A DNA stretch of 64,000 bases from Thermomonas haemolytica (GCF_004346265.1 NZ_SMAP01000003.1:1-64000), one strand, 5' to 3'. Positions 15,525-28,136 are shown, numbered from the stretch's first letter. A program made the numbers and translations. The notes: generated by a model not told the origin, from the sequence alone.

Positions 15525-17359
15525 CCCGCTTCGGCAAACAGCGTCCGCGGGTGGCCGGCAGCGGCGAGCGCCGCGAGCGCGCGCGCCTGCAGCTGGACCT
15601 GCGCAAGCGCCTGCTGCTGGTGTGCGTGCTGCTGGGGGCGGGTTCGATGGCGCTGCTGGCGCGCGCGTTCAACCTGCAGGTGGTGGACCAGGCGTTCTAC
15701 CGCAAGCAGGGGGATGCACGCTTCGTGCGCGAGATCCCGATCGCCACCTCGCGCGGGATGATCACCGACCGCAACGGCGAGCCGCTGGCGATCTCTTCGC
15801 CGGTGGAATCGATCTGGGCCAACCCGAAGGAGCTGCTGAAGTCGCCCGAGCGCCTGCCGCAGCTGGCGCAGGCGCTGGGCATGCCGCAGGACGAGCTGGC
15901 CAGTCGCCTGAGCGCGCGCGCCGACCGCGAGTTCGTGTATCTCAAGCGCCGGATCAACCCGGACGAAGCCGCGCGCATCCTCGCGCTGGACATCCCCGGG
16001 GTCGCCGGCCAGCGCGAATACCGCCGCTTCTACCCGCAGGGCGAGGTGCTGGCGCACGTGCTGGGCTTCACCAACATCGACGACCGCGGCCAGGAAGGGC
16101 TGGAGCTGGCGTTCGACGACTGGCTGAGCGGCACCCCGGGCGCCAAGCGCGTGATCCGCGACAACAAGGGCCGGATCGTCGAGAACGTGGACCTGGTGCG
16201 ACCCGCGCAGCCGGGGCACGACCTGGTGCTGAGCATCGATCGCCGCATCCAGTACCTGACCTACCGCGAGCTGCGCAACGCGGTGGCCGAGACCGGCGCC
16301 AGCAGCGGTTCGGCGGTGGTGCTGGACGTGGCCACCGGCGAAGTGCTGGCGATGGCCAACATTCCCTCGTTCAATCCGAACGCGGTTGGCGCCAGCCCGC
16401 GCGACGCCCACCGCAACCGCGCCGTCACCGACCTGATGGAGCCGGGCTCGACCATGAAGCCGCTCACCGTGGCGGCGGCGCTGGAAGCGGGCGTCATCAC
16501 CCCGGCCACCCTGTTCGACACCAATCCCGGCTGGATCCCGAACGGCACCTACCGCACCACCGACACCCACAACTACGGGGTGCTGGACACCACCGGCGTC
16601 ATCCGCAAGAGCTCCAACGTCGGCGCCGCCCTGATCGCGCGCCGCCTGAGCAACGCGCAGTTCAACGAATTCGTGCGCCGCTTCGGCTACGGCCGGTCCA
16701 CCGGCAGCGGCTTCCCCGGCGAGGCGGCCGGGTTGTTCCCCACGCCCGACCGCTGGAGCGGCACCAGCAAGCAGACCATGAGCTACGGCTATGGACTGAG
16801 CGCGACCCCGCTGCAGATCGCCACCGCCTATGCGGCGCTGGGCAACGGCGGCCTGCTGCACCAGCCGACCTTCGTGAAGGGCCAGCACAACCCGCCGCGG
16901 CGGGTGCTGGATGCGAGGATCGCCCACGAAGTGCTGCAGATGATGCAGACCGTCACCGAGCCGGGCGGTACCGCCACCCAGGCGGCGATCCTCGGCTACC
17001 ACGTGGCCGGCAAGACCGGCACCTCGCGCAAGGCCAGCGCCGGCGGCTACTCGCGCCGCTACATCGGCTACTTCGCCGGGCTGGTGCCGGTGGACCATCC
17101 GCGCTTCGCGATGGCGGTGGCGATCAACGACCCCGATCCGTCGCGCAAGGGCTATTACGGCGGCGTGGTCGCCGGCCCGGTGTTCCGCAACGTGATGGAA
17201 GGCGCGCTGCGCCTGATGGACGTGGCGCCCGACGACCTGCCGGCCTGGCTGGCCGCGCAGCAGGCCGCCGAGGCCCGGCGCCAGAAGGGCGACGGTCGCG
17301 CCGTGCTGGCCACCGCCGCGGTGGCCTCGCCGGTTGCGGCGGCGGGAGGTGCGCAATGA
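15521..17359 (+). CDS. ftsI: Septal peptidoglycan transpeptidase FtsI (PBP3)
   Basis: FtsI cross-links septal peptidoglycan. The 612-residue protein has a basic cytoplasmic start, one membrane helix at about residues 30-47, a pedestal domain ([33 protein letters not shown]) and the class B transpeptidase domain. Its active-site motifs are visible: STMK at about 310, SSN at about 364 and KTGT at about 498. The alanine-rich C-terminus after residue 590 looks disordered. It starts inside the ftsL stop and ends overlapping murE. Confidence 0.96.
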   Translation: MTRFGKQRPRVAGSGERRERARLQLDLRKRLLLVCVLLGAGSMALLARAFNLQVVDQAFYRKQGDARFVREIPIATSRGMITDRNGEPLAISSPVESIWANPKELLKSPERLPQLAQALGMPQDELASRLSARADREFVYLKRRINPDEAARILALDIPGVAGQREYRRFYPQGEVLAHVLGFTNIDDRGQEGLELAFDDWLSGTPGAKRVIRDNKGRIVENVDLVRPAQPGHDLVLSIDRRIQYLTYRELRNAVAETGASSGSAVVLDVATGEVLAMANIPSFNPNAVGASPRDAHRNRAVTDLMEPGSTMKPLTVAAALEAGVITPATLFDTNPGWIPNGTYRTTDTHNYGVLDTTGVIRKSSNVGAALIARRLSNAQFNEFVRRFGYGRSTGSGFPGEAAGLFPTPDRWSGTSKQTMSYGYGLSATPLQIATAYAALGNGGLLHQPTFVKGQHNPPRRVLDARIAHEVLQMMQTVTEPGGTATQAAILGYHVAGKTGTSRKASAGGYSRRYIGYFAGLVPVDHPRFAMAVAINDPDPSRKGYYGGVVAGPVFRNVMEGALRLMDVAPDDLPAWLAAQQAAEARRQKGDGRAVLATAAVASPVAAAGGAQ

Positions 17360-18855
17360 GTGCCGAACACGTGCGCCGGATGCTGCTGGGCGAGCTGCTG
17401 CCCGAGCTCGAGGGGCTATCCGCCGAGCTGGCCATCACCGGGCTGGTGCAGGACAGCCGCGAAGTGCGCCCGGGCGATGCGTTCGTGGCGATCGGCGGCT
17501 TCGGTGCGCATGGGCTGCATTTCGCGGACGCGGCCAAGGCCGCTGGCGCCGCCGCCGTGCTGTACGAACCACCGGCTCCGGACGATCTGCCGGCGCCCGC
17601 CGACGCGATCCCGGTACCGGGCCTGCGCGCGCGCATGGGCGCGTTGGCCGACACCTTCCACGGCCATCCCAGCGCGGCAATGGCCACCGTCGGCGTCACC
17701 GGTACCAACGGCAAGACCTCGACCGTGCAGCTGCTAGCCCAGGCCTGGACGTTGCGCGGGCAGAAGGCGGGCACGCTGGGTACGCTGGGGGCCGGGATCT
17801 GGCCGAAGGCGGTGCCGACCGGCTTCACCACCCCGCTGGTGCTGCGCCTGCACGCCCTGCTAGCCGAGCTGCGCGACGAGGGCGCCTCGGCGGTGGCGAT
17901 GGAAGTCTCTTCGCATGCGCTCGACCAGGGCCGGGTGGACGGCGTGCATTTCGACGTCGCGGTGTTCACCAACCTCACCCGCGATCATTTGGACTACCAC
18001 GGCGACATGGCGCGCTACGGCGCAGCCAAGGCGAAGCTGTTCGACTGGCCGGGGCTGCGCGCGGCGGCGGTGAACCTGGACGATGCGTTCGGGCGCGAGC
18101 TGTTCGCGGCGGTGCAGGGCAAGGTGCGCGCGCTGGGGTTCTCCTCGCGCGGGGCACCCGGCGCCAGCGTGCGCGCCGAGGAGCTGGTGCTGGACGCCGG
18201 CGGCATCGGCTTCCTGCTGCATGCCGGCGGCCAGGCGCACCCGGTGCGCTCGCCGCTGCTGGGGCGCTTCAACGTGGACAACCTGCTGGGCGTGGCGACC
18301 ACCCTGTTCGCGCTGGACATGGCGCCGGCGCTGATCGCCGAGACCCTGTCGCAGTTGCTGCCGGTGGACGGCCGCATGAACCGGCTGGGCGGCGCGCCGG
18401 GGCAACCGCTGGTGGTGGTGGACTACGCGCACACCCCGGACGCGCTGGAGCAGGCGCTGGCCTCGCTGCGTGCGCATGCCGCCGGGCGCCTGGTCTGCGT
18501 GTTCGGCTGCGGTGGCGAGCGCGACACCGGCAAGCGCCCGCAGATGGCGGCGATCGCCGAGCGCCTGGCCGACGTGGTGATCGTCACCGACGACAACCCG
18601 CGCGGCGAGGACGGCGATGCGATCGTGGCCGACATCCTCGCCGGCTTCCTCGCCCCGCAGGCGGTGGTGGTGCAGCGCGACCGCGCCACCGCGATCGCCA
18701 GTGCGATCGCCCAGGCCGCGCCCGGTGACGTGGTGCTGGTGGCCGGCAAGGGCCACGAACCCTACCAGGAGATCGCGGGCGTGAAGCACCCGTTCGAGGA
18801 TGCCGCGGTGGCGCGCGAGTGCCTGCGCCGGCGCGGCGGGGAGGATGCGGCATGA
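17356..18855 (+). CDS. murE: UDP-MurNAc-tripeptide synthetase (meso-A2pm adding)
   Basis: MurE adds the third amino acid to UDP-MurNAc-L-Ala-D-Glu. The 499-residue protein has the Mur ligase domains: an N-terminal UDP-binding domain ([15 protein letters not shown]), the ATP loop [14 protein letters not shown] near residue 112, DHLDYHG in the central domain, and DDNPRGEDG in the C-terminal domain. The DNPR motif is that of enzymes specific for meso-diaminopimelate. ATG 17356 overlaps the ftsI stop; the end overlaps murF by 4. Confidence 0.96.
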   Translation: MSAEHVRRMLLGELLPELEGLSAELAITGLVQDSREVRPGDAFVAIGGFGAHGLHFADAAKAAGAAAVLYEPPAPDDLPAPADAIPVPGLRARMGALADTFHGHPSAAMATVGVTGTNGKTSTVQLLAQAWTLRGQKAGTLGTLGAGIWPKAVPTGFTTPLVLRLHALLAELRDEGASAVAMEVSSHALDQGRVDGVHFDVAVFTNLTRDHLDYHGDMARYGAAKAKLFDWPGLRAAAVNLDDAFGRELFAAVQGKVRALGFSSRGAPGASVRAEELVLDAGGIGFLLHAGGQAHPVRSPLLGRFNVDNLLGVATTLFALDMAPALIAETLSQLLPVDGRMNRLGGAPGQPLVVVDYAHTPDALEQALASLRAHAAGRLVCVFGCGGERDTGKRPQMAAIAERLADVVIVTDDNPRGEDGDAIVADILAGFLAPQAVVVQRDRATAIASAIAQAAPGDVVLVAGKGHEPYQEIAGVKHPFEDAAVARECLRRRGGEDAA

Positions 18856-20237
18856 CCCCGCGCCTGCTCAGCTGGATCGCGCAGGCCACCGGCGGCCGCC
18901 TGCACGGCGCCGACCGCACGGTGGATGCGATCGCCACCGACACCCGCGCGCTGCCGGGCGGCGACGCGCTGTTCGTCGCCCTCAAGGGCGAGCGCTTCGA
19001 CGGGCATGCGCACGTGCAGGCCGCGGTCGATGGCGGCTGCGTGGCCGCGCTGGTGGCGCAGGTGCAGGAAGTCGACATCCCGCAGGTAGTGGTGGCCGAC
19101 ACCCAGCGCGCGCTGGGCAGCCTGGCCGCCGCGGTGCAGATGGGCCGTGCCACCAAGGTGCTGGCGGTCACCGGCAGCAACGGCAAGACCACGGTCAAGA
19201 CCCTGCTGCTGTCGATCCTGCGCCAGCTCGGTGGGGCCTACGCCAATCCCGGCAACCGCAACAACGAAATCGGGCTGCCGCTGGCAGTGCTGGAAGCGCC
19301 CGACGACGCGCGCTTCGCGGTGTACGAGATGGGCGCCGGCAAGCCCGGCGACATCGCCTACCTGTGCGCGATCGCGCGGCCCGACGTGGCGCTGGTCAAC
19401 AACGTCGGCGCCGCCCATCTGGAGCGCATGGGCAGCCTGCTCGGCGTGGCCCAGACCAAGGGTGCGATCTACCAGGCGCTGCCCGACGACGGGGTGGCGG
19501 TGGTGAACGCGGACGATGCGTTCGCGGTGTATTTCAGCGAGCGCCTGCGCGGGCGGCGGATGATCCGGTTCGGGATCGAGGCCGCGGCCGAGGTCAGCGC
19601 GCGCGCGATCCAGGCCGGGATCGACGGCTCGCGCTTCGTGCTGGTGACGCCCGCGGGCGAGGTGGAGGTCGCCCTGCCGCTGGCGGGCCGCCACAACGTG
19701 CGCAACGCGCTGGCGGCGGCGGCGATGGCGCTGGCGGTCGGCGCCGGGCCCGACCAGATCCGCGCCGGGCTGGAAGCCAGCGAACGGGTGGCCGGGCGGC
19801 TGGTCGCGCGCCCGCTGCGCAGCGGCGCGCTGCTGATCGACGACAGCTACAACGCCAATCCGAACTCGCTGGCGGCCGCCATCGACACCCTGGCCGAGGG
19901 CGGCGGCGAGGCCTGGCTGGTGCTGGGCGACATGCGCGAGCTGGGCGAGCATGAAATCGCGCTGCATGCCGAGGCTGGCGCGCGTGCGCGCGAATCAGGG
20001 ATCACGCGGCTGTACACGCTGGGGCCGCTGAGCGCACATGCCAGCGCGGCGTTCGGGCGCGGCGCGGCGCATTTCGAGACGCATGAAGCGCTGCTGCAGG
20101 CGCTGGCGCCGGCGCTGCGCCCGGGCGTGCGGGTGCTGGTGAAGGGGTCGCGCGGCAGCGCGATGGACACGATCGTGGCCGCGCTGCTGGCGCGGGATGC
20201 CGCATGCGGCAGTGAGGAGGGAACCGATGCTGCTTGA
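18852..20237 (+). CDS. murF: UDP-MurNAc-tripeptide-D-Ala-D-Ala ligase
   Basis: MurF adds D-Ala-D-Ala to complete the UDP-MurNAc-pentapeptide. The 461-residue protein shows the ATP loop [14 protein letters not shown] near residue 108, [41 protein letters not shown] and VLGDMRELG, all typical of MurF. It starts at ATG 18852 within the murE stop and runs 11 bases into mraY. Confidence 0.96.
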   Translation: MTPRLLSWIAQATGGRLHGADRTVDAIATDTRALPGGDALFVALKGERFDGHAHVQAAVDGGCVAALVAQVQEVDIPQVVVADTQRALGSLAAAVQMGRATKVLAVTGSNGKTTVKTLLLSILRQLGGAYANPGNRNNEIGLPLAVLEAPDDARFAVYEMGAGKPGDIAYLCAIARPDVALVNNVGAAHLERMGSLLGVAQTKGAIYQALPDDGVAVVNADDAFAVYFSERLRGRRMIRFGIEAAAEVSARAIQAGIDGSRFVLVTPAGEVEVALPLAGRHNVRNALAAAAMALAVGAGPDQIRAGLEASERVAGRLVARPLRSGALLIDDSYNANPNSLAAAIDTLAEGGGEAWLVLGDMRELGEHEIALHAEAGARARESGITRLYTLGPLSAHASAAFGRGAAHFETHEALLQALAPALRPGVRVLVKGSRGSAMDTIVAALLARDAACGSEEGTDAA

Positions 20238-21315
20238 GCTCACCCGCTGGCTGGAACAGCTGCACGGGCATTTCAACCTGTTCAACTACCTCACCTTCCG
20301 CGCCATCCTGGCCGCGCTGACCGCGCTCGCGCTGTCGCTGTGGTGGGGCCCGGGGATGATCCGCTACCTCGCCGGGCTCAAGGCCGGCGGCCAGCCGATC
20401 CGCAAGGATGGCCCGCAGTCGCATTTCTCCAAGGCCGGCACTCCGACCATGGGCGGCGCGCTGATCCTGCTGTCGATCGCCGCCTCCGTGCTGCTATGGG
20501 GCGACCTGCGCAACAAGTACGTGTGGGTGGTGCTGGCGGTGATGCTGGGCTTCGGCGCGATCGGCTGGGCCGACGACTGGATCAAGATCGTCAAGCGCGA
20601 CCCCAACGGCATGCGCTCGCGCACCAAGTACGCGCTGCAGTCGCTGCTGGGGCTGGCGGCCGGCATCTTCCTGTACGTGAACGCCGACGTCGCCGCGGCC
20701 ACCACCTTCTACCTGCCCCTGTTCAAGACGGTGGCGCTGCCGCTGGCCGGCGTGGGCTTCGTGGCGATCGCCTATTTCTGGATCGTCGGCTTCTCCAACG
20801 CGGTCAACCTGACCGACGGCCTCGACGGGCTGGCGATCATGCCCACCGTGCTGGTGGCATGCGCGCTGGGCGTGTTCGCCTACGCCTCCGGCAACGCCAC
20901 CTTCGCGCAGTACCTGCAGATCCCGCGGGTGCCGGGCGCCGGCGAGCTGATCATCATCTGCACCGCGATCGCGGGCGCCGGGCTGGGCTTTCTGTGGTTC
21001 AACACCTACCCGGCGATGGTGTTCATGGGCGACATCGGCGCGCTCGCGCTGGGCGCGGTGCTGGGCACGATCGCGGTGATCGTGCGCCAGGAGCTGGTGC
21101 TGGTGCTGATGGGCGGGATCTTCGTGGTCGAGACCCTGTCGGTGATGATCCAGGTGGCCAGCTTCAAGCTCACCGGCAAGCGCGTGTTCCGGATGGCGCC
21201 GATCCACCACCACTTCGAGCTGAAGGGCTGGCCGGAGCCGCGGGTGATCGTGCGCTTCTGGATCATCAGCGTGGTGCTGGTGCTGGTCGGGCTGGCGACG
21301 TTGAAGGTGCGCTGA
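20227..21315 (+). CDS. mraY: Phospho-MurNAc-pentapeptide transferase MraY
   Basis: MraY makes lipid I from UDP-MurNAc-pentapeptide and undecaprenyl phosphate. The 362-residue protein has ten predicted membrane helices and the family motifs [27 protein letters not shown] (acidic pair), [22 protein letters not shown] and [16 protein letters not shown] 20227 matches the family start and overlaps murF by 11 bases. ftsW begins one base after its stop. Confidence 0.97.
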   Translation: MLLELTRWLEQLHGHFNLFNYLTFRAILAALTALALSLWWGPGMIRYLAGLKAGGQPIRKDGPQSHFSKAGTPTMGGALILLSIAASVLLWGDLRNKYVWVVLAVMLGFGAIGWADDWIKIVKRDPNGMRSRTKYALQSLLGLAAGIFLYVNADVAAATTFYLPLFKTVALPLAGVGFVAIAYFWIVGFSNAVNLTDGLDGLAIMPTVLVACALGVFAYASGNATFAQYLQIPRVPGAGELIIICTAIAGAGLGFLWFNTYPAMVFMGDIGALALGAVLGTIAVIVRQELVLVLMGGIFVVETLSVMIQVASFKLTGKRVFRMAPIHHHFELKGWPEPRVIVRFWIISVVLVLVGLATLKVR

Positions 21316-21316
21316 G

Positions 21317-22663
21317 ATGGCGGCGATCGGCTACGACGTCTCCGGCCAGGCCACCCGCATCGACGAGATCGGCGGGCGCTTCGACCCGTGGCTGCTGGGC
21401 GCGGTGGTCGCGCTGGCCTGCCTGGGGGTGGTGATGGTCGGCTCGGCCGCGATCGCCGGCGGTGGCCAGAACGTCGGCCCCTGGTACTTCCTGGTGCGGC
21501 ACGCGGTCTATCTCGGCATCGGCATCGCGATCGCGCTGGTGGTGATGCGAATGGAGCTCAAGCAGGTCGAGCAGTACGCGCAGTGGCTGCTGCTGGCCTG
21601 CTTCCTGCTGCTGCTGGTGCTGTGGCTGCCGCACGTGGGCAAGACCATCAACGGCGCGCGCCGCTGGCTCAACCTCGGGCCGGCCAGCTTCCAGGTGGTG
21701 GAACTGGTGAAGGTGTTCTACCTGGTGTGGCTGGCCAGCTACCTCAAGCGCTACAGCGAGGAGGTGGCCGAGCGCTGGTACGCGATGATCAAGCCGGCCG
21801 GCATGGCCCTGCTGCTGGTCGGGATGCTGATGCTGCAGCCGGACTTCGGCTCCTCGATGCTGCTGCTGGGCATCACCGTGGGGATGCTGGTGCTGGGCGG
21901 GGCGCCGCTGAAGCGCCTGGTCCTGCCGATCCTGCTGCTGCTGCCCGGGGTGGTGGCGCTGGTGATCCTGGAGCCGTACCGCATGCGCCGGGTCACCTCG
22001 TTCATGGACCCGTGGCAGGACCAGCTCGGCGCCGGCTACCAGCTCAGCAACGCGTTGATGGCGATCGGCCGCGGCGAGTGGCTGGGCGTGGGCCTCGGCG
22101 GCTCGGTGCAGAAGCTGTCCTACCTGCCGATGGCGCATACCGACTTCATTTTCTCGGTGGTGGCCGAGGAGCTGGGGCTGGTCGGCGTCGCGCTGGTGAT
22201 TGGGCTGTACGGGTTGCTGGTCGGGCGCGCGTTCTGGCTGGGCCTGAAGTGCATCGAGCTGCGCCGCCACTTCGCCGGCTACCTGGCGTTCGGGATCGCG
22301 CTGTGGATGGGCATGCAGAGCTTCATCTCGATGGGCGTCAACCTCGGCCTGCTGCCGACCAAGGGCCTCACGCTGCCGCTGGTGTCCTACGGCGGCTCCT
22401 CGGTGGTGATGACCTGCGCCGCGCTCGGGCTGCTGCTGCGGGTCTCCTACGAATACGAGCGCGCCGTGCGCCAGGTGGCGCGGCGCAAGGCCGCCGGCGC
22501 ACTGGCTCCGGTGGCGGCGGCGGACGCTGGCGGGACGGCCGGCGCCGCGTACGCGGCGGCTTCCGCCCGGGTGGAGCCTGCGCGTGCGCGGGTGGAGCCG
22601 GTGCTGGGCAAGCCGGCGCGCCCGGAGTCGCCGGCGCTGGCGGCACTGCGGAGGGCGCGATGA
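21317..22663 (+). CDS. ftsW: Septal peptidoglycan glycosyltransferase FtsW
   Basis: FtsW is the SEDS-family polymerase that works with FtsI at the septum. The 448-residue protein has about ten membrane helices with signatures [44 protein letters not shown] and [20 protein letters not shown]. The C-terminus (about residues 385-448) is an Ala/Pro/Arg-rich cytoplasmic tail, longer than usual. It follows mraY after one base and overlaps murG (ATGA). Confidence 0.96.
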   Translation: MAAIGYDVSGQATRIDEIGGRFDPWLLGAVVALACLGVVMVGSAAIAGGGQNVGPWYFLVRHAVYLGIGIAIALVVMRMELKQVEQYAQWLLLACFLLLLVLWLPHVGKTINGARRWLNLGPASFQVVELVKVFYLVWLASYLKRYSEEVAERWYAMIKPAGMALLLVGMLMLQPDFGSSMLLLGITVGMLVLGGAPLKRLVLPILLLLPGVVALVILEPYRMRRVTSFMDPWQDQLGAGYQLSNALMAIGRGEWLGVGLGGSVQKLSYLPMAHTDFIFSVVAEELGLVGVALVIGLYGLLVGRAFWLGLKCIELRRHFAGYLAFGIALWMGMQSFISMGVNLGLLPTKGLTLPLVSYGGSSVVMTCAALGLLLRVSYEYERAVRQVARRKAAGALAPVAAADAGGTAGAAYAAASARVEPARARVEPVLGKPARPESPALAALRRAR

Positions 22664-23745
22664 ACGCACGCGCACCGAACGTCATGATCATGGCCGGCGG
22701 CACCGGCGGCCATATCTTCCCAGGCCTGGCGGTGGCGCAGGCGCTGCGCGCGCGCGGCGCGCAGGTGTGCTGGCTGGGGGCGGACGGCGGCATGGAGACC
22801 CGGCTGGTGCCGGCGCACGGAATCGCCATCGACACCCTGCCGGTGAAGGGGCTGCGCGGCAAGGGCCTAGCCACCCTGCTGGGCGCGCCGCTGCGGGTGC
22901 TGCGTGCGGTGCGCGCGGCGGCGGCGCTGCTGCGCGTCCGCGCGCCGGATGCGGTGGTCAGCTTCGGCGGCTATGCCGCAGGTCCCGGCGGGCTGGCGGC
23001 GCGGCTGGCCGGCATCCCGCTGCTGGTGCACGAACAGAACCGGGCGGCGGGTCTGACCAACAAAGTGCTGGCGCGGCTGGCGCGGCAGGTGCTGGTCGGC
23101 TTCCCGCAGACCTTCGCGCGCGAAGTGCATGTCGGCAATCCGGTGCGCGAGGCGATCGCCGCGGTGCCGCCGCCGGAGCAGCGCGGGTTCGACCATTCCG
23201 GCCCGCTGCGCCTGCTGGTGCTGGGCGGCAGCCAGGGCGCGCGTGCGCTGAACGCGGCGGTGCCGGCGGCGGTGGCGGCGCTGGGCGTGCCGGTGGACGT
23301 GCGCCACCAGGCCGGCGAGAAGCTGCTGGACGAGGCGCGCGCCGCGTATGCCGAGGCCGCGGTGCCGGCGCAGGTGGAGCCGTTCATCGCCGACATGGCG
23401 GCGGCGTACGCCTGGGCCGACCTGGTGGTCTGCCGCGCGGGTGCGCTGACCCTGGCCGAGCTGTGCGCGGTCGGCGTCGGCAGCGTGCTGGTGCCGTTCC
23501 CGCAAGCGGTGGACGACCACCAGACCCGCAACGCCGAGTACCTGGTGGAGCGCGGCGCCGCCGTGCTGCTGCCGCAATCCGAACAGCTGGCCGCGCGCCT
23601 GCGCGCGGTGCTGGCCGAACTGGCCGCCGATCCCGGCAGGCGCCTGGCGATGGCGCGCGCGGCGCGCGCGCTGGCGCTGCCCGATGCCGCCGACCGCGTG
23701 GCTGCGGCGGTGTTGTCGGAAATTTCCCATGAGGACGCTCGATGA
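22660..23745 (+). CDS. murG: Lipid II synthase MurG
   Basis: MurG transfers GlcNAc to lipid I on the cytoplasmic face. The 361-residue GT28 protein has [20 protein letters not shown] at the N-terminus, [42 protein letters not shown] and [15 protein letters not shown], with [15 protein letters not shown] near the UDP-GlcNAc site. The start overlaps the ftsW stop and the end overlaps murC by 4. Confidence 0.97.
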   Translation: MNARAPNVMIMAGGTGGHIFPGLAVAQALRARGAQVCWLGADGGMETRLVPAHGIAIDTLPVKGLRGKGLATLLGAPLRVLRAVRAAAALLRVRAPDAVVSFGGYAAGPGGLAARLAGIPLLVHEQNRAAGLTNKVLARLARQVLVGFPQTFAREVHVGNPVREAIAAVPPPEQRGFDHSGPLRLLVLGGSQGARALNAAVPAAVAALGVPVDVRHQAGEKLLDEARAAYAEAAVPAQVEPFIADMAAAYAWADLVVCRAGALTLAELCAVGVGSVLVPFPQAVDDHQTRNAEYLVERGAAVLLPQSEQLAARLRAVLAELAADPGRRLAMARAARALALPDAADRVAAAVLSEISHEDAR

Positions 23746-25184
23746 GCGCACAGCGTTTGTATCTGCGGCAACTCGATGATCCTGCGCGGGCGTTGCCGCG
23801 CGTGCATTTCGTCGGCATCGGCGGCGTCGGCATGAGCGGCATCGCCGAGGTGATGCAGACCCTGGGCTACCAGGTCAGCGGCTCCGACAGCGCCGAAAAC
23901 GCCACCACCCGCCGCCTCGCCTCGCTCGGCATCACCCTCTACAAGGGCCATGCCTCGGCCAACGTGCTCGACGCCGACTGCGTGGTGGTCTCCAGCGCGA
24001 TCCGCGAGGACAACCCGGAGCTGCTGGAGGCGCGTGCGCAGCGCATCCCGGTGGTGCCGCGCGCGGAGATGCTGGCCGAACTGATGCGCTTCAAGCGCGG
24101 GGTGGCGGTGGCCGGCACCCACGGCAAGACCACCACCACCTCGCTGACCGCCAGCGTGCTGGCGGAAGGCGGGCTGGACCCGACCTTCGTGATCGGCGGC
24201 AAGCTGCTCGCAGCCGGCGCCAACGCGCGCCTGGGCAAGGGCGACTGGCTGGTGGCGGAAGCCGACGAGAGCGACGGCAGCTTCCTGCGCCTGAACCCGG
24301 TGGCGGCGATCATCACCAACATCGACGCCGACCACCTGGAGAACTACGGCGGTGATTTCGAGCGGGTCAAGGACGCGTTCTCCGAGTTCCTGCACCGGCT
24401 GCCGTTCTACGGCCTGGCCGTGCTCTGCATCGACGACGAAGAGGTCGCGCAGCTGGCGCGCAAGACCCCGCGCCACGTGGTGACCTACGGCTTCGCGCCG
24501 GAGGCCGACGTGCGTGCCGCCGACGTGCGCCAGCAGGGCGCGAACATGCATTTCACCCTGTGCCTGCCGGACGGCAGCCGCACCGCCTGCACGCTGGCCC
24601 TGCCGGGTCGCCATAACGTGCAGAACGCGCTGGCCGCGGCTGCCATCGGGTGGCAGCTGGGCGTGCCGAACGCGGCGATCGCGCGCGCGCTGGAGGGCTT
24701 CCAGGGCATCGGCCGCCGCTTCAACCAGCTGGCGACGCTGCAGCTGCCGCAGGGCGGGCAGGCGGTGCTGGTGGACGATTACGGCCACCATCCGAAGGAG
24801 CTGGCGGCGGTGTTCGAGGCCGCGCGCGGCGGCTGGCCGGAGCGGCGCCTGGTGGTGGCGTTCCAGCCGCACCGCTACACCCGCACGCGCGACCTGTTCG
24901 ATGAGTTCGCGGCGGTGCTGTCCGGGGTGGACGCGCTGCTGCTGACCGAGGTGTATCCGGCCGGCGAGGCGCCGATCGCCGGCGCCGACGGCAAGGCGCT
25001 GGCCCGCTCGATCCGCACCCGCGGGCGGGTCGATCCGGTGCTGGTGGGCAGCGCGGCCGAGCTGGCGGCGGCCCTTCCGGGCGTGCTGCGCGACGGCGAC
25101 CTGTTGCTGATGATGGGCGCCGGCGACATCGGTGCGGCGGCCCAGCAACTGGCGCGCGACGGTTTGGCTGGAGGTGGCGCATGA
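23742..25184 (+). CDS. murC: UDP-N-acetylmuramate-L-alanine ligase
   Basis: MurC adds the first amino acid to UDP-MurNAc. The 480-residue protein shows [17 protein letters not shown] at the N-terminus, [15 protein letters not shown], the ATP loop [11 protein letters not shown] near residue 127, [25 protein letters not shown] and DDYGHHPKE, then [12 protein letters not shown] in the C-terminal domain. It overlaps murG and ddlB by four bases each. Confidence 0.97.
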   Translation: MSAQRLYLRQLDDPARALPRVHFVGIGGVGMSGIAEVMQTLGYQVSGSDSAENATTRRLASLGITLYKGHASANVLDADCVVVSSAIREDNPELLEARAQRIPVVPRAEMLAELMRFKRGVAVAGTHGKTTTTSLTASVLAEGGLDPTFVIGGKLLAAGANARLGKGDWLVAEADESDGSFLRLNPVAAIITNIDADHLENYGGDFERVKDAFSEFLHRLPFYGLAVLCIDDEEVAQLARKTPRHVVTYGFAPEADVRAADVRQQGANMHFTLCLPDGSRTACTLALPGRHNVQNALAAAAIGWQLGVPNAAIARALEGFQGIGRRFNQLATLQLPQGGQAVLVDDYGHHPKELAAVFEAARGGWPERRLVVAFQPHRYTRTRDLFDEFAAVLSGVDALLLTEVYPAGEAPIAGADGKALARSIRTRGRVDPVLVGSAAELAAALPGVLRDGDLLLMMGAGDIGAAAQQLARDGLAGGGA

Positions 25185-26146
25185 GCCTGCCGCTGCCGCC
25201 GCTGCGCACCCATGACCCGGCCGCTTTCGGGCGGGTGGCGCTGCTGCTGGGCGGCACCAGCAGCGAGCGCGCGGTATCGCTGGACTCCGGCCGCAACGTG
25301 CTGGAGGCGCTGCGCGCGCGTGGGATCGACGCGCAGCCGGTGGACGGCATCGCCGCCCTGCGCGAGGGCCTGCTGCAGCAGCGCTTCGACCGCGTGTTCA
25401 ACATCCTGCACGGCGGCGAGGGCGAGAACGGCGTGCTGCAGGGCCTGTTGCAGGCGTTCGGCATTCCCTATACCGGCTCGGGCGTGCTCGGCAGCGCGCT
25501 GACCATGGACAAGATCCGCACCAAGCAGGTGTGGATCGCCGCCGGCCTGCCCACTCCGCGCTTCGTGCGGCTGGCGCCCGGCGCCGACCTGCGCGCGGCG
25601 GCGCTGAAGCTGGGGCTGCCGGTGTTCGTCAAGCCGTCCTGCGAAGGCTCCAGCGTGGGCGTGGCCCGGGCGCAGGCGGAGGCCGACATCGCCGCCGCCG
25701 AAGCGGTCGCGCGCGCCTACGGCGGCGAGATGCTGATGGAGGAGATGGTGGTTGGCGACGAGCTGACCGTGGGTATTCTCGGCGACCTCGCGCTGCCGTC
25801 GATCCGCATCGTCCCCAAGGGCGGCTGGTACGACTACGCGGCCAAGTACGTGGCCGAGGACACCCAGTACCTGTGCCCGGGGCTGGATGGCGCCGAGGAG
25901 GACGCGATCCGCGCGCTGGCGCTGGCCGCGTTCCGCGCCGCCGGCGCCGGCGGCTGGGGCCGGGTGGATGTGATGCGCGCGCGCGCCGATGGCCGCCTGC
26001 TGCTGCTGGAGGTCAACACCGCGCCGGGCATGACCAGCCACTCGCTGGTGCCGAAGGCCGCGCGCCAGGTCGGCGTGGGGTTCGAGGAGCTGTGCTGGCG
26101 GATCCTGGAGCAGACGCTGGCGCCGTCGGCAGGGGGCACGCCATGA
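25181..26146 (+). CDS. ddlB: D-alanine-D-alanine ligase
   Basis: This ATP-grasp enzyme makes the D-Ala-D-Ala substrate of MurF. The 321-residue protein has [67 protein letters not shown], and the metal-binding ending [20 protein letters not shown]. It is embedded between murC and ftsQ with ATGA overlaps on both sides. Confidence 0.97.
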   Translation: MSLPLPPLRTHDPAAFGRVALLLGGTSSERAVSLDSGRNVLEALRARGIDAQPVDGIAALREGLLQQRFDRVFNILHGGEGENGVLQGLLQAFGIPYTGSGVLGSALTMDKIRTKQVWIAAGLPTPRFVRLAPGADLRAAALKLGLPVFVKPSCEGSSVGVARAQAEADIAAAEAVARAYGGEMLMEEMVVGDELTVGILGDLALPSIRIVPKGGWYDYAAKYVAEDTQYLCPGLDGAEEDAIRALALAAFRAAGAGGWGRVDVMRARADGRLLLLEVNTAPGMTSHSLVPKAARQVGVGFEELCWRILEQTLAPSAGGTP

Positions 26147-26904
26147 AGGCGCTGCTGCATCCGGTGGCCTGGCTGCTGGCGCTGGCGCTGGTCGCGTTGC
26201 CGGTGGTGGGCGTGGTGGACGGCTGGTGGCTGACCGCGCATTTCCCGCTGCGCACCCTGCGCGTGCAGGGCGAGCTGCAGCGCGTGGATCGGGCGCAGCT
26301 GCGCGCCACCGTGCTGCCGTACGCGCAGCGCGGCTTCTTCGCGGTGGACCTGGGCCAGGTGCAGCGCGCGGTGGGCCAGCTGCCGTGGGTCGAGCAGGCG
26401 CAGGTGCGCAAGCACTGGCCGGACGTGCTGGAACTGCGTATCAGCGAATACCGGCCGTTCGCGCGCTGGGGCGCGACCCGGCTGCTGTCCGAGCATGGCC
26501 ACCTGTTCCCGGCCGGCAAGGTGCAGGTGCCTGCCGGGCTGCCGCTGCTGGACGGCCCGGAGACGCGGGTGCCGGAGGTGGTGGCGCTGTACAACCAGGC
26601 GCGCGAGCAGCTGGCCAACGCCGGCGGCGTGCGCGGGGTGGCGATCGACAAGCGCGGCAGCTGGTCGATCACCCTGGCCGACGGCACCCAAGTGGTGCTC
26701 GGCCGCGACGATCCCTCCACCCGGCTGGAGCGCTTCGCCGCGCTGCTGCCGCAGCTGGCCGCGCAGAACCCGCAGCGCCGCCTGCTGCGCGCCGACCTCC
26801 GCTACACCAACGGCTTCGCGCTGAGCTGGGCGGCCGCGCCGGCGGCGCCGGCCGCTCCCGCGCGTGCGCCCCTCCCCCTTCCGAATACTGGCTCCAAGAC
26901 ATGA
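26143..26904 (+). CDS. ftsQ: Cell division protein FtsQ
   Basis: This 253-residue bitopic protein has a membrane helix at about residues 7-27, then a POTRA domain ([20 protein letters not shown]) and the beta domain ([36 protein letters not shown]). FtsQ anchors the FtsQLB complex in the inner membrane. The last 25 residues are Ala/Pro-rich and end NTGSKT, unlike compact homologues. Its stop overlaps the ftsA start (ATGA). Confidence 0.95.
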   Translation: MKALLHPVAWLLALALVALPVVGVVDGWWLTAHFPLRTLRVQGELQRVDRAQLRATVLPYAQRGFFAVDLGQVQRAVGQLPWVEQAQVRKHWPDVLELRISEYRPFARWGATRLLSEHGHLFPAGKVQVPAGLPLLDGPETRVPEVVALYNQAREQLANAGGVRGVAIDKRGSWSITLADGTQVVLGRDDPSTRLERFAALLPQLAAQNPQRRLLRADLRYTNGFALSWAAAPAAPAAPARAPLPLPNTGSKT

Positions 26905-28136
26905 ACCGCAAAGGCGACAAGACCCTCATCGTCGGACTCGACATCGGCACCTCCAAGGTGACCGCGCTGGTGGGCGAATACGCGCCCGGCGAGCCGGTCG
27001 AGGTGATCGGGATCGGTTCGCACGAATCGCGTGGCCTGCGCCGCGGCGTGGTGGTGGACATCGATTCCACCGTGCAGTCGATCCAGCGCGCGGTGGAGGA
27101 GGCCGAGCTGATGGCCGGCTGCGAGGTCAGCAGCGCCTACGTCTCCATTTCCGGCAGCCACATCCAGTGCCGCAATTCGCAGGGCGTGGCCCCGGTGCGC
27201 GATGGCGAGGTGACCCACGCCGACCTCGCGCACGTGCTGGACGCGGCCAAGGCGGTGGCGATCCCGGCCGACCAGCGGATCCTGCACGCGGTCCCGCGCG
27301 ACTACGTGCTGGACGGCTCGCAGGAAGGCATCCGCAACCCGATCGGGATGACCGGCGTGCGCCTGGAGGTGCATGCGCACCTGGTGACCTGCGCCGCCGC
27401 CGCGGCCGCCAACATCAGCAAGTGCGTGCAGAAGTGCGGGCTGCAGGTGGACGAGCTGCTGCTGGGCGTGCTGGCCTCCAGCCACGCGGTGCTGACCTAC
27501 GACGAGCGCGAGCTGGGCGTGGTGCTGGTGGACATGGGCGCGGGCACCACCGACATCGCGGTGTTCGTGGGCGGCGCGATCGCGCACAGCGCCAGCCTGC
27601 CGATCGCCGGCGACAAGGTGACCGAGGACATCGCGCACATGCTGCGCACGCCCACGCCGCACGCCGAGGACATCAAGGTCAAGTACGCCTGCGCGCTGGC
27701 GCAGCTGGCGCGCGCGGAGGAAAGCATCCAGGTGGAAAGCGTGGGCGACCGCCCGCCGCGGCGGCTGCCGCGGCACGCGTTGGCGCAGGCGGTGCAGGCG
27801 CGCTACGAGGAGATCTTCGAGATGGTGCAGGCGGAGCTGCGACGCAGCGGCTTCGAGCAGCGGGTGCGCGCCGGCATGGTGCTCACCGGCGGCGCCGCGA
27901 AGATGGAGGGCGTGGTCGAGCTGGCCGAGGAAATGCTGCAGATGCCGGTACGGGTTGGCATTCCGCAGCACGTCGGCGGGCTGGGCGAGGTGGTGGGCAA
28001 CCCGGTGCACGCCACCGGCGTCGGCCTGCTGCTGATGGGCGCGCGCATGGAGAGCCCGAAGCGCGCGGTGTTGCCCACCGGCAAGGTGGGCGGGGTTCTG
28101 GGCAAGGCGTTGAAGTGGTTCCGCGGAGAGTTCTGA
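26901..28136 (+). CDS. ftsA: Cell division protein FtsA
   Basis: FtsA is an actin-like ATPase that ties FtsZ filaments to the membrane. The 411-residue protein has the phosphate 1 motif IVGLDIGTSKVTALVG, the 1C domain (YVSISGSHIQCRNSQG), phosphate 2 VLVDMGAGTTDIAVF, the adenosine motif LTGGAAKMEGV, and a C-terminal amphipathic helix ending KALKWFRGEF for membrane binding. It overlaps ftsQ by 4 and is separated from ftsZ by 71 bases. Confidence 0.97.
   Translation: MNRKGDKTLIVGLDIGTSKVTALVGEYAPGEPVEVIGIGSHESRGLRRGVVVDIDSTVQSIQRAVEEAELMAGCEVSSAYVSISGSHIQCRNSQGVAPVRDGEVTHADLAHVLDAAKAVAIPADQRILHAVPRDYVLDGSQEGIRNPIGMTGVRLEVHAHLVTCAAAAAANISKCVQKCGLQVDELLLGVLASSHAVLTYDERELGVVLVDMGAGTTDIAVFVGGAIAHSASLPIAGDKVTEDIAHMLRTPTPHAEDIKVKYACALAQLARAEESIQVESVGDRPPRRLPRHALAQAVQARYEEIFEMVQAELRRSGFEQRVRAGMVLTGGAAKMEGVVELAEEMLQMPVRVGIPQHVGGLGEVVGNPVHATGVGLLLMGARMESPKRAVLPTGKVGGVLGKALKWFRGEF

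Noticed and set aside
15140-17356. 738-codon open frame on the minus strand opposite rsmH, ftsL and ftsI
   Set aside because: It spans three well-supported genes on the other strand and has a His/Arg/Ala-rich shadow composition.
22971-25148. 725-codon open frame on the minus strand opposite murG and murC
   Set aside because: Shadow of two conserved genes in high-GC DNA.
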